From NCBI RefSeq assembly GCF_901933205.1, contig NC_044571.1, forward strand, positions 57,411,994 through 57,475,993: 64,000 nt of DNA, given 5' to 3'. The stretch's first letter is position 1; the number at the start of each line of letters is the position of its first letter. A program made the position numbers and the translations under genes. Under the pieces are notes generated by a model. That model had not been told where the DNA came from, made no database searches, and was given only the letters and a program-made list of their open reading frames with translations. This stretch comes from Camarhynchus parvulus. Taxonomy: Eukaryota; Chordata; Aves; Passeriformes; Thraupidae. Shown piece by piece: positions 37,401-49,394 of this stretch.

Positions 37401-40400
37401 TTAGTAATTTATAAATATAGGTCAAACTTGTAAAATAAAAGCTTTCTCCTTCCTTCTGGATCAATCTTGTAGAAAGAACAGTTTAAGTATAACGCTATTC
37501 TGTTTGTTAAGCCATGTATTATTTATCAGTAATAAATTAGGAATTTTAAACCAGCTACATTTACAATCCTTCAGTACCAGTCACATTTAACACATGTATC
37601 TTGAGAAAATTATATTTATAAAATCAGTTTTAATAATGTTGCTGCAGGAGTAAGGACAGGGTGTAACAACAGAAATGAATTAGAAATGCTCATGTATTAT
37701 TGATACTGAATATATAATGCCTACCAGGAAAGGAACTGCAATAGTTTAATAAGATACTATTCTATGGATATTGATGTGTCAATAACTCTCAAGTGGTTGG
37801 TATATTCATTCATACCTCATTAAAGATTTACTGGTGTTTAATTCCATGAAGTATGAGACACATCTGGATAAAGAGGAAAACTTTTAAAAATATTTCCTCC
37901 TTTGTTTATTTTTGTTATAATATATCCAGTAATACTTTTTTTGGAAATTGTTTGTTGCTCAGACTGAAATGTTGTACATAGTTTATTAAGGATTTATTGC
38001 TGTTTCATCCCAGAGGAACACTTGCATGATATGCATTATAGAATTCTAAAGAGTGCAAAGTAACAACAAAGAATAGCCCAATTCATTAATATGCTGTTGG
38101 GTGATTTTACAGTATAACACTAACTACGGGACATGCCATTTATTCACTGAAAATGGGATAAATACTTTTCATATTTTATTAAGTGGTCTGGGGAATTTAA
38201 TTTCTAAGCATTGTTGAGCCTGGCATTACTGACTGAAGATCCACTGTGCCCATTCATTTTGGACAGAGTACCAAAGCAGCAGGATGGTTAATGCCACACA
38301 AGAAAATCTGGTTTTGTTGTAGCCCTCTAGCCTTACTGCATGGATGACAGTCCAAGAAAGATTGTCAATATGCGGCAGAAGAAAGGGTAAAACTAAAAGG
38401 AGTTAGATCTAAGTTGATTGGATTCCCTTTGGGAAAATTTGCAAGTGCTAAACTGCAACTTAAAGACAATGATACCAGGTACAGTGCACTAATGCAAATG
38501 AAAGTGCCCAAATCTGCAGTTTATAGGCTGACAGGATGCAGTAGTGTGGCACAAAGTTTTTCAGGGGTTCTGAGAAGAAAAGCTATGTTTGGTATGGCTG
38601 TGAAGTGAGAGGATTTTGTACTGAAATGTGCTTTTCATAATGTGCTTTTAATAGTTTGTCATATGTAACAGTTTTGTAAATCTATGAAAAATGAATATAA
38701 AATACTGACATCTTGATGTGGTTATATTATAAATCTAATTTTTATTAAGGTCTCAAACACAAAACCTGTACCAGGTGTAAGTCAGTTAGAAATCAACCTA
38801 CTAGTGTTTCACACTATATTTTATTAAACATGTCAGATAAACCTCTTCCCTGCTCTCAACAGCCTTATTTGAACCTCTTCCTACACAAAAGGATATGCAG
38901 TATTTCTGTATGTGTAAGATCCAAAGAAAGAATTAATATATCCCTAGATACCTTTGTGAGTATGCAAAAACTTTGTGTCCTTCAATGACAACAAATAATG
39001 TTTGTCCTTCACTTTCTTTTTGTAATCCATTTTAGCTATGAACCTTTGTAGGTTTATGCAGATTTAATGCTTCTTTTCAGCTGCCATGTATTAATTTCCA
39101 AAACAGTTAACAATTCAGTCTTCTAGCAGATCTCTGTATATTCTAAAGACTCAAGCTCATAAAAAAAAAAAGAATTCTAAGCATCAAAAGTTAAGACTGA
39201 AAAAAGCAATTTTACACAGTTTAGTAGTCTATAAAAATATGAGTAAGCAGATATCGTAAATAAGTAATAGAACACTGAAACTTTTTTAGAATATAATGTA
39301 TCTAGGCTAAAAAGTACCGCAGATATAACTCTTAGCAAATCTTTCAAAGCAACCTCAATTAATCTTAATTTTTACTGTAACATTTATCAGAATTAACTCA
39401 AGAAAGATTATATATGTGAGCTATTTATATGATAATGAAATTGTATAAAATCTGCACTATGCACGAATCAAGCATTTATATTTGCTTATTTTCTTACTGT
39501 GTTTATTTTGCAATATTGTAATTTATTTTCATATGCCATATTTATAAATTAGGAAAAGCAATCTATAGGAGTTTTTATCTGCAAAAAGGTCCATACCATT
39601 AAGACTTTTATAGTTCTCAGTGTAACCACATGTCAGATGTGTCAATTTAAGTTATTTATAGTCTACTTTATGCCTCCTTTTTTTATATCTAAAACGGGGG
39701 GGTTAGTTCTACCTTTGTTTATTGCATCCAAGAGACATTATGGGGAAAAAAAATTCATAATGGCTTTATAGTTTTCAGATAGTATGCCAATGACTACACA
39801 TCTTGGTTTAGATAGGTAAAGCACTAATTAACATATCTTATTTTTCACTTTTCAAAGTTGCATGTGTTATTCCAGGTGAAAACACCTCTATTTTAAAACA
39901 ATACCCAGAACAAAGTCCATATCCATTAACAAGGCAGCTGGTAAACCTTGCTGGTGGGAAAATAGGCAATTAGAAACTTCCCCAGTGCTGTTAGTTTCAG
40001 TGTTATTTGGCTGCGGTTTTCTTCATGAGAACAACAACCTCTTAATGGACTGAAAATTTCCTTTTCTTGAATAGTGACAGTCATCAGCCATGTGTGTGAG
40101 AATGGATTCTCAGTCCCTCCTTTTCCCATTTTTGTGTGGCTGTTACATTTTCAATACCATGTTTGTAAAGTCATGTCATACGTTTGCCTCTGTTATTATC
40201 TTAAAAATTCACCTCCTTTTTCCTATGTGATCTTCTCCAAACGTCTAGATCATCATATTAATGTCAGAACCAGTTTCTAAGATACTCCTTCAGAGACAGA
40301 AGAATGAACAGTGTGGAAATTCTTAAATACACCATTACTGTGTGTTTCTTTCTCCATCATATCAAGATGCTTCTGTGGTTTTTTGTAGAATTCCATTGTA

Positions 40401-41833
40401 AAAAATATTGGTTCATCAAGTTGGTCACAGCTGAGTAACCAACAATACTGCTGCTACATAAGTGCATTTGATCCAAGTAATATATAATAAAGCACAATAT
40501 CTTTTTTCCATTGAATTTATGAGAACATTTGTAAAGTTCTAGTAAAATCCCAGAACCATTGAAAAAAAAACTTTTCTAAGAATGTGAATTTTGTGTGATA
40601 AAATGGCTGCAAATGAGTAGTTAATTTTTAATAGCCATGTTTGTTTAATCTTGGAATAAACTACCAGGAGAAAGTTTATGAAGTTCAGCAAATGTCTCCA
40701 GAACACATGGTAAGTCAAGTGCCCAATAAACTGAGAGTGTTGCCTCCTTCTTCAAAAACTTGTACATTCAGTGATACCAGAGTTTTCCCCCCAGATTTCT
40801 AATTGAAGCTTGTTTGACTAACACAATTTGCTGGTGCAGAGAATTGGGTTAGAAAGGAGGTGTTCTTTTTTTTTTTTTTTAATTTATAACTATTTTTAGA
40901 TTATTACTAAAATTATTTGAAAATGCTGATAATTGTACCAGAATAAAGAGAGAGTTTTCAGAGCTTTGTTGGGTCAGGCTGTAACTCAGCACTCAGTCCT
41001 TCATGATGGCGACAGAAATTTCTTTGCAAATCATAAAATACATGTTAATGATTTTTTTCCCTATTAAAAATACTACTAAGAGAATTATTCTTTAGATTCT
41101 TTGGACGTCACAAAATACACTTACTGACAAAAACCGCTCACATCCCAGTACAAAGGACATGATTTATTTTAATGTACTGGCAGTAAAGTACCCTATCCAC
41201 TAGTATAAGGTATCCACCGGGCTAAGGTCCACAAAGGACCATTATTGGACTACTCAGTACAAGGCTTATTCTTAGTGCTCAAGAAAAGCTATTTGTTTTA
41301 TTAATAATATGCATTATTGACTACTTGAATAAATTTAGTTTGGTCATAGCTGACAAATATAAAATTTAGAGGGCACAAATCCTTTATTTCAGATATTTAA
41401 GATATTTATAGTCTTAATATTTTAAACCTTATAATCATTCTCACACCATTTAAATAGAGGAAAAGTATTACCTACAGTAATTACATATAATATAATTTAG
41501 TAATATGATATGAAAGAGTCAAAGTACTTATAGTGTGATAAGTCCTTTCCTTTCCTCTACCAACAGCCAAAATTTTGTTTGCCAAGACCAAGTGTTTTGT
41601 ACAGGTATTTTGTAAGTTTATCCTGGTGTAAAATTTTACAATTATATGAATATCTTAAACCATGGTAGAGATAACCATAATAGTCTTACTTCAGGCAGTG
41701 TTCTCATACTTAAGTGACAGCATAATCAGAAACACTCATATTTAAGAATTTTTCTTGTCACTAGCACCTGGTAGTGGAGCATCATCATAATATCATTAAA
41801 AAACCTCAATAAAATTACATATCTTCGTATTTC

Positions 41834-41855
41834 TATGTATTATGTATAATACATA
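41834..41855. repeat. Perfect 10-bp inverted repeat with 2-nt spacer
   Basis: TATGTATTAT (41834-41843), GT, ATAATACATA (41846-41855). A similar ATGTATTATG sequence recurs near 53590-53615. Confidence 0.85.
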
Positions 41856-43859
41856 TATTCTGCTTAAGCTTTTGATTAGCTTTCTTCCTAATATTTGTGT
41901 GACCAACGCATTCATATACAAAGAAAGAAGTTTTATAAAAATATGTAATTTGATATCTCTGCAGGAGATTATCTAAGTCATAGTCATCGCTATGCTTCTG
42001 ACATTCTCATTCCAATGCATATGTCTTTACGAAAATAGACATAGCTTACTCTTTAGCCATACTTCATTGAAGGAGTCTTGCTGAATTTACTGCATCATAA
42101 AACCATTTTCATATTCATATCTTCTCTGTAGATGATTTTGAAAGTCCTTTAAATTTATCTTACCTTCTAAAAAACACTATGGACAGATTGTTTCTAAGTG
42201 CCTGTTTAAATCCATTAAATTTAATTGCATTATTCCAGTTTTTTATTGGCATCAGGCTTCATCCTGGTTTTGGTTTTGTCTTTTTTTTTTTTTTTTAATG
42301 TATTGACCTGTTTCTTGTCTCTGACAAGTTTAATCACAGGTCAACTCTACCAGAACCTGGTAGTAAGAATAAAGAAAATGCCTCCCTCAAAATTTTGCAA
42401 ATTCAAAGCCTGACACTCTTTAAGTATTCCTCTTGAATTAAATCTAGTTGCACCTAATGTGAAAGATTTGTAGACTGCAAGCTTATAATTTTACAGAATT
42501 TAACAAGCACAAACAAAAGCGGTCTTATGCTAATAACATAACTGGACTATCAGCTTTTTTGCATTGAGCCTTGGTTGAAATTACTTCATTGCTTTTTGTC
42601 AATACCAAGAAATAGCGAACAGTGTTCCTGGGAGACTGAAAATCTGAATATTTATGAATATGGGAACAATTATTAAGATAAAAGCATCTCTTTGCTGATC
42701 ACAGACTGCTCTCTTCGGGTAAAATAATAAAACAAAATAATGTTACAACATAAAAAAAGGCAGAGCTTGCTGAAGGTCAGCAAATGTGCTGCAGGCATTG
42801 AATTTGATAGTCACATCTGTCCACAGGGCAGACCATTTCCAAACAGAATTTAAAAATGCAGATACTCTACCATGGGGCATATGTACCACGCACCTTCATT
42901 GGTATTAATTAATGTTTTCATAGTTCTTTAAAAGTGAAACATTAATCAATTTTATATAATTATGGATTGCTTAATATTCTTGGGAATCCATAGGTAAATA
43001 TTTGAATCTTGTTCAGAAAAGTTATTCTAAAATTGCAAGGTAAAGATGTCCATGATTTACCTGGCTCACTCACATCTGCTGTCTTCAAAAAGGAAGCTGT
43101 TTTAGTCTTCTCCTAATATTTTCATGGGCCAAATAACCCTGAGTCGGCTGTTGTGCATATTTAATTTTAAATTTTCCCTCCTGCTCCATTTTAGTACAAA
43201 ATGAATACACAGAACTGTACCAAAGTGATACCACTGATGACTTTCTAATGATAAGGAGAGCCTGACACAAAGACTTTCTCAAAAAGACTTCATGGTTATT
43301 TCTAGTGAGTAAAATTTGAGTTACTACTGAACACATATGATTATCTAGGGATCTAGGGCTTTTTATTTTTATCTGCTCATTCTGCAAACTTTATAAGATC
43401 TCTTTGCTCTGTTCTTAGTTTTCCACCATTGTTATTTACTGTATTAGTAACTGCAAAGTTGTTTAAGAGTTTAAATCCATCTAGGAAACTTCAAGTTCAG
43501 TACATGCAAAAAAACTTTCCTCAGATCATTTGCCCACATCTCCTGCCTCCTGAATAGGTGGATACCTATGTGCAAGAGGCTCCTCTGCATTCTGTTGACC
43601 ATCACAGTTTCTGCACTCTATTTGAGAACTTGTCCTGGACACTGAATTATTAATTATAATGTGAAGAATTATAGTGCCTACCAGTAGGGTAACCAAGTGT
43701 GCCTCAGATGATAATGTATGGATTTTCCCAATATTCCCATAAAGGATTTGTCTGTGTTACTACATTTTACAAATGGGTAGTTGAACCAGGGAAAGGCAGA
43801 AACTTTCTAATTTGTAGTGCCTTATTATATATATTGACAACACACTTTTTTGAATCCTT

Positions 43860-44185
43860 CATAGAATCACAGAATATGGTGAGTTGGAACAGACTCAGAA
43901 GGATCCTCAAAGTCCAGCTCCTGGCCCTGCACAGCACCATCCCCAAGAGTCACACCCTGTGCCTGAGAGCATTGTCCAAATGCTTCTTGAGCACTCCCAG
44001 GCTTGGTACTGTGATCACTTCCCTGGGGAACCTGTTCAAGTACCCAACCACTCTCTGGGTGAAGAGTTTTCCTGATACCAATCCCAAATAATCTCCCATG
44101 ATGCAGCTTCATGCCTTTTGCTTGGGGCTTTCACTAGTTACAGGAGAGAAAAATCAGCACCTGCTCCTCCACTTCCCCACTGTAC
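43860..44185 (-). mobile_element. CR1 LINE 3' end, antisense
   Basis: The plus strand begins with the reversed 3' terminus CATAGAATCACAGAATATGG (43860-43879). It continues through AAGTCCAGCTCCTGGCCCTG (about 43910-43929), AAGAGTCACACCCTGTGCCT (about 43945-43964) and TGAGAGCATTGTCCAAATGC (about 43964-43983), all complements of the same CR1 subfamily as the copy at 48667-49394. Similarity weakens after about 44110 and ends near 44185. Frames at 43699-44112 are translations of the repeat. Confidence 0.9.
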
Positions 44186-44740
44186 TTCACTACAGTTCAG
44201 CTTGTGTGTTCCAAGTTCAACAGTTTGGACTTCAGCTGTTGATACATGATCTCAGCAAACAACAATTTTGAAGACCACTCCCTGCTGGTTCCCTTGGTAA
44301 TATGTGAACTATAAGGCAATGTTGTTTGTTTTCTTTTTCTATGTAATTGCTTGATTTGGTCCTCATGGAAGAAGATAGACATAGCAAGAGGAAAAAAAAT
44401 GTTAACATGAACAAACAACATAATTTAAAAGCTTTCTGAACAAATGTTTTCTTCCATTTCCTTTCTGCCTGTTGTGTTGATGGATTATTCTTTTTATCAA
44501 AAAGCAAAATATTCCATTATAAGCCATTAGAAGTATTTTATAAATACAGTGTGAACAGTTGATACTCTAAATTCATCAGTCATAAATGCATACCCAACCA
44601 GCCAGAAAAGCAGCAAGACTAAATAAAAAAGGTGATAAGTAGCTAAAAAGTTCTTAATCATAACTGCTCTGCAGTTCTTCTTTCAGTCTCTTTTCTGTAC
44701 TGATGATATTAGAGCTGCACTTGTCCAACCAGGAACCAAT

Positions 44741-44748
44741 CATTCTTT

Positions 44749-44779
<31 letters not shown>
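44741..44779 (+). repeat. (CT)n-rich pyrimidine tract
   Basis: TTTCTCCCTCTCTCTCTTTC followed by pure CT units; imperfect dinucleotide repeat. Confidence 0.9.
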
Positions 44780-45450
44780 CATTCTCAATTTAATTCATGA
44801 TTCAGTTATGCCCAGCAAGATAGAACTGTCTCGTATACCTACTGACATTAGTTTAAAAATTCTTACTTATTTGCGCAGTCAGGCTTTCATTTCTCATTCT
44901 GACTTTCCATTCAAAATTCCTACAATCCCCTGTATGTTCTCTGTGATGGTGAACATGGTGCCCATTCAGTGGAGGAGGTGGGGGAGGTAAGAGGGTTCGG
45001 AAAAGGAGGAGAAATAGACATTACTAGATTTAGATTGAACAGACAGTTTCAATATGAATATTTGACTTTTGTTCATCATTTTTCCCAGTTCAGTTTTCTT
45101 GAGGAGGTGACTCATGAGTGCATTATTTGCTGCTTTGCAAGAAAAGTGGCATTGGTATTTTACTCTTCACATGATCAAAACTTAAACAAAAAATATGCAT
45201 AATCTCCTACATAAAAGAATCAATGCTCTGCAGAGAACAAGTGTGACAAATTGCAACTTTAAGCAAAAATGTTTGAGAAGGTGACATAAACAATGCATAA
45301 GAAATATAAGAACTCCCTTTTACAGGTAAAAAGGGAACTTCTTAGTTAGGAGTAGTTGTTTTTTTAAGAGGGTCATGAAACCATTAACTCTGAAACATTT
45401 GCTTAGAATTCAAAGGTAGTTGTTAGTTTTCTTTTTTCGATTGCTAGTGG

Positions 45451-45960
45451 TGTCCTGGTTTGTCAAACGAGTTTTATTTCAGTATAAGGCAGTTTAGAGA
45501 TAACACAAAACCCAGCAGTAACATCTAATCACCACCATCCAAAGATGTAGGCAGTATAAACACATCTGTCCAGATACATACACGTGGCTTCTGGAATATT
45601 CCCTATAGATATTCTTTCCTTAGGAGCATCAAATTTCTCAGAGACTTCATCTCTGTTCCCCACTTGTAGGTGTAGTGTTCTAGTGAAGAGAGACCACAAG
45701 ACAGTGTATGCAAGGCTTTAGGTTCCACAACAAAATGCTAATTGGATGCGGCAGAAAGGAGACTTTGTTTCCTTGCAGAAATGATTACACTAACTGCTAT
45801 GTCCCGTAGCTATTTATAAAAACCATTATGTTCTGAACACACAACTCCTTTACCCATTCAAGGATTTAAAAGCCGCAATTTGTGCCTCATGTCGACAGGC
45901 AGACAAATCAGGAAATAGAACAGCCTGGGACAGACTTGCTCAGTTACAGCTTAAGCACCT
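45451..45960 (+). mobile_element. Possible LTR remnant starting TGTCCTGGTTTG
   Basis: Begins with TGTCCTGGTTTGTCAAAC, a start type I associate with avian ERV LTRs. It stays GC-richer than its flanks for about 500 bp, with a TATA-like TTTATAAAAA at 45810-45819. No polyadenylation signal or 3' end could be placed, and there is no second copy in the window. Limits are rough. Confidence 0.35.
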
Positions 45961-48412
45961 GGTAGCCTGCATTTGATGTGAAAGGATCACTTAGGTGGAG
46001 TGTATGCCGCTGAAAATCATATAGTATTCTTGACATGTTCATTTTACAGTTTCATTGCAGTAATTTAGGGAGAGACAAGGTCATTTGAAAGTCTGCCTTC
46101 CTGTGACCTTCATCAACAATACATGAAAGAGACTTATGAGTCTTGTCTGACACTTATATGATAAATGAGTAGCTCAAGCATTAATATATTTGTAAAGAAT
46201 TTTGTTTTGGAGCTGCCAGTTGATATATGCAAAAAAACTGCAAAATATAATTTAAGGTATTTTTCATTGGATCTCCTAGAATTTCTTCTCTTTTTTTTTA
46301 AACATATGTCAAAAGATCAATACATTTAAATAAAATATTCTGCACATGCTGCCTCTTCTTATTACAGCGAGCAATACATTAAAGTTTCTATGAGTTGCTG
46401 ATCCATCCTGTAGAAGAACGAATTCTTCCATAAGCAATATGATTTTTTTTCTTATTTAGGATCCAAGCAATCTGTCAATTTGAAAACTATGGAGCTAAGT
46501 CAGCAACAAAATTATATAAATATATACTTATTTCTATATTTGTTTAATATGGCCATTATTTTTTGTAAGATTTTTCAGTTATTAATTCTAAATTAGTTGG
46601 AGTCAAAGACTGAGAATAAAAGTAAGAGTAGAAGAAGGAAGGGAAAGAAGGATGTAAATGTTTATAAAGCAATGTAGAAAAAATGTGATGGAGAGAAAGT
46701 ATAGAAGAGCATATGAAGGACAAGAACAAACATTTCTGGGAATTTCCCACTGACTGGGAACATCAAAATCTCATATAGGACTTCTATATGGATAAACAAT
46801 ATAAACATTTTAAATTTTCTTTTTAGGTAAAGTGATGTTGACACCTTGATTGCTTTAATTTAAAATGTTCATTTTTTTCTTTTTCTTTCCTTAATCTGAA
46901 AGTCCTTTGCTGTATGTAATCAGCCTGCCATGTGAAAGACACAAACTCTGAAGCTACTTCAGTACTTTTCTTTAGCAGAAAATGGTGCAAATTAAACTGG
47001 TACAGAACAGTTACAGTGCTCAAACTGAACTCATTTAGACCCACTGAGAGCCTGACAGAAGGTTTAGAGGTGTCAGTTGATTTCTTTATCAAAAAATATT
47101 TTGGACTTGTGCAAAATCTAATTCAGAACATAAGAATATAAGCAAGAGTATGAAATAAAATATCTCGTGAATAGAATTTTTTCTTGTATTAATTTACACT
47201 TAAAGATGTGCTGAAAAGGAAGAATACACTCTGCTTTCGACCATGGTCCTGTATTTCTGATTGATATAGAGGAAAAACAGAACAAACAATAAGTTGTCTG
47301 AAAAGAAGCATGTTAGTCATGGATTAAAATGAAAGGTATGACTTATAACATACTTTTTAATATTATTTTTATAATGGGTTTAGGATTGCTAATCTTTCAG
47401 GTTAATGGGAAAGGAATTAAAAAATCTTTAAATTATATTTGTTATTGGTTATACACACAATGCACTCAGTAATACATAGTCATGTCTTACACCGAAGAAC
47501 AAAAGTAGAGTTCCTTTAATAAGTTTCCTGGCAGTGTGACCTATTACACTCATCTATGACATTAACTGTCTGAAAACACAGATAATTTTCTATTTAAGAG
47601 ATATTTATATAGTTGGAGATGGCATTTGGAAACTTAGAATATTTGCCTGAGGGTAGATCTCATCTTAAGATAAATATACAGATAGAACAAGTATGATTTT
47701 ATTCCCTCAGCCAACAAGTATATATTTCCATATGTCAAGGGCATTGAAACATTGGGTCAGTGCCCTAGAGGTCAGAGGCAGTTTGGAGCTCCTACGCTGC
47801 AGTCTGGAGGCCAGTAATGTACAATTATGGAAAAAGATATTGTTAGTTTAATCAGGTCTTTTGGCTCTGCACATGAGCAACACATGGAAAAGTGCTGCAG
47901 ATCACCTAGGGGTGGTCAATCACTTCACAGTTATTTCTACTGCCCACTGTAGTTAATTCTAGCTCATCACCTAAAGTATGAAGATTTCTCCTCTGCCTTT
48001 CCTCCCCATCCCCACACTCCTAAGTTGCTCATATCTATGCATTTTAACACAAGGAAGGACTATTGGGGTATTGGGATCAACTAGACTGAATTTTTTCCCA
48101 AAGCAAAAGACCTGCAGATGTCAAGCCATGGTTACTTTGAGTCAACACAAAATGTTTAGAAACACTTTCAACCTTGAAAGAAATTAGATGAAATGGAGAA
48201 TGTACAGTCTGATCTAACCTTTTACTACAATACTGAGTGATAACTCATGAAGTAATTTCTAATGTCAGTGTTTAGTTATTGACTGATTGCATTTCTTACC
48301 TGGCAAGTGGAAGAGCCTACCATTATCACGACTATTTTCTCTCTTTTTTTTTTTTATTATTTTATTTTTATGACCTTTTATATTGTGAATAAGTAATCTT
48401 TGATATTCCACT

Positions 48413-48446
48413 AAAAAAACAAACAAACAAGCAAACAAACAAACAA
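48413..48446 (+). repeat. (CAAA)n tetranucleotide repeat, imperfect
   Basis: About seven CAAA units with one GCAAA variant, after a short A run. Confidence 0.9.
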
Positions 48447-48666
48447 AAGACCCACAAAAAACAACTCAGAAGACCAGTTTTCTATATTCCTTCACAGTGA
48501 AGTAGACCTTCTGTAAATATCATTAAACTGGTCCATCAGCTTAAAGAATGGATGAACATTTTGTGTAAAAAATAACCCAAAGTAATAATTTAATTTCTTC
48601 ACATTTTGCATATGTGCTGCTTACCAAGCCACGCTGTAAGGGGAATGTATGTGTGATATATGTACA

Positions 48667-49394
48667 GACAGGGGAATGGGAGGCTGGAGAGGAACTGGAG
48701 AGCAGTGCCATGGAAAGGGACCTGGGGGTCCTGATCCATGGTAAGTTGTACATGAACCAGCCTTGCCCTGGCAGCCAGGATGGCCCGTCCTGTCCTGGGG
48801 GCATCAGGCACAGCATCGCCAGCTGGGTAAGGAAGGGATTGTCCTGCTCTGCTCTGAGCTGGGGCAGCCTCACCTCAAGGCTGTGTGCAGTTTTGGGTGC
48901 CACAGTGTAAGAAAGACATTAAACTGTCAGAGAATGTCCAAAGGAGGGCAATAGACATGATGAAGGACTTTGAGGAAAAGCTGTATGAGGAGCAGTTGAG
49001 GTCGCTTGGTCTATTCAGCCTGAGGAAGAAGAGCTGAGGGGAGACTTCATTGCTGTCTGCAACTTCCTCATGAAGGGAAGAGAAAGGACAGGCACTGATT
49101 TCCTCTCTGTGGTTACAGTGGTAGGACCCAAAGGAAAAAGCATGAAGCTGGGTTAGAGGTTGGTTTAGGTTAGATATTACAAAAAGGTTCTTCACTCAGA
49201 GTGTGGTTAGGCATTGGAACAGGCTTCCCACAGAAGTGGTCACAGGACCAGACCGACAGAGCTCAAGAGGCATTTGGACAATGCTCTCAGACACACAGTA
49301 TGACTCTTGTGGAGGGTGCTGTTCAGGGCCTAGGAGTTGGACTTTGATGATCCTAGTGGGTCCCTTCCAACTCAGCATATTCTGTGATTCTCTC
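48667..49394 (+). mobile_element. CR1 LINE, 3' end with ORF2 remnant, sense
   Basis: The best-preserved CR1 copy here. Its plus frame (from about 48690) still reads MERDLGVLI and RHSIAS, motifs of the CR1 ORF2 reverse-transcriptase C-terminus. Frameshifts then break it. The 3' UTR follows with AGGTTCTTCACTCAGAGTGT (about 49184-49203), TGGACAATGCTCTCAGACAC (about 49275-49294), and GGGTCCCTTCCAACTCAGCA (about 49359-49378). It ends in the diagnostic ATTCTGTGATTCT (about 49379-49391). 5' truncation is normal for CR1. The open frames at 48541-48954, 48875-49195 and 49196-49642 are translations of this repeat in various frames. Confidence 0.95.

Larger units (their letters stand above)
33981..43859. 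other. Ten-kb AT-rich stretch without recognised genes
   Basis: No exon, known repeat family or RNA gene is recognised. It holds the small duplication at 34371-34432, a short inverted repeat at 41834-41855 and homopolymer runs (for example T near 40866 and 42282). Open frames are 60-100 codons without domains. Confidence 0.5.
44186..48666. other. AT-rich sequence without recognised genes
   Basis: Contains the CT repeat at 44741-44779, a possible LTR at 45451-45960 and the CAAA repeat near 48413-48446. No exon or RNA gene is recognised. Confidence 0.5.

Noticed and set aside
37380..38220. AT-rich sequence with the look of a conserved non-coding element
   Set aside because: This is an impression of texture only. 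Without alignment to other species nothing in the sequence itself supports it.
43699..44112. 130-codon plus-strand frame and its minus-strand shadow
   Set aside because: The second half is antisense CR1. No domain is seen and the first half is unremarkable.
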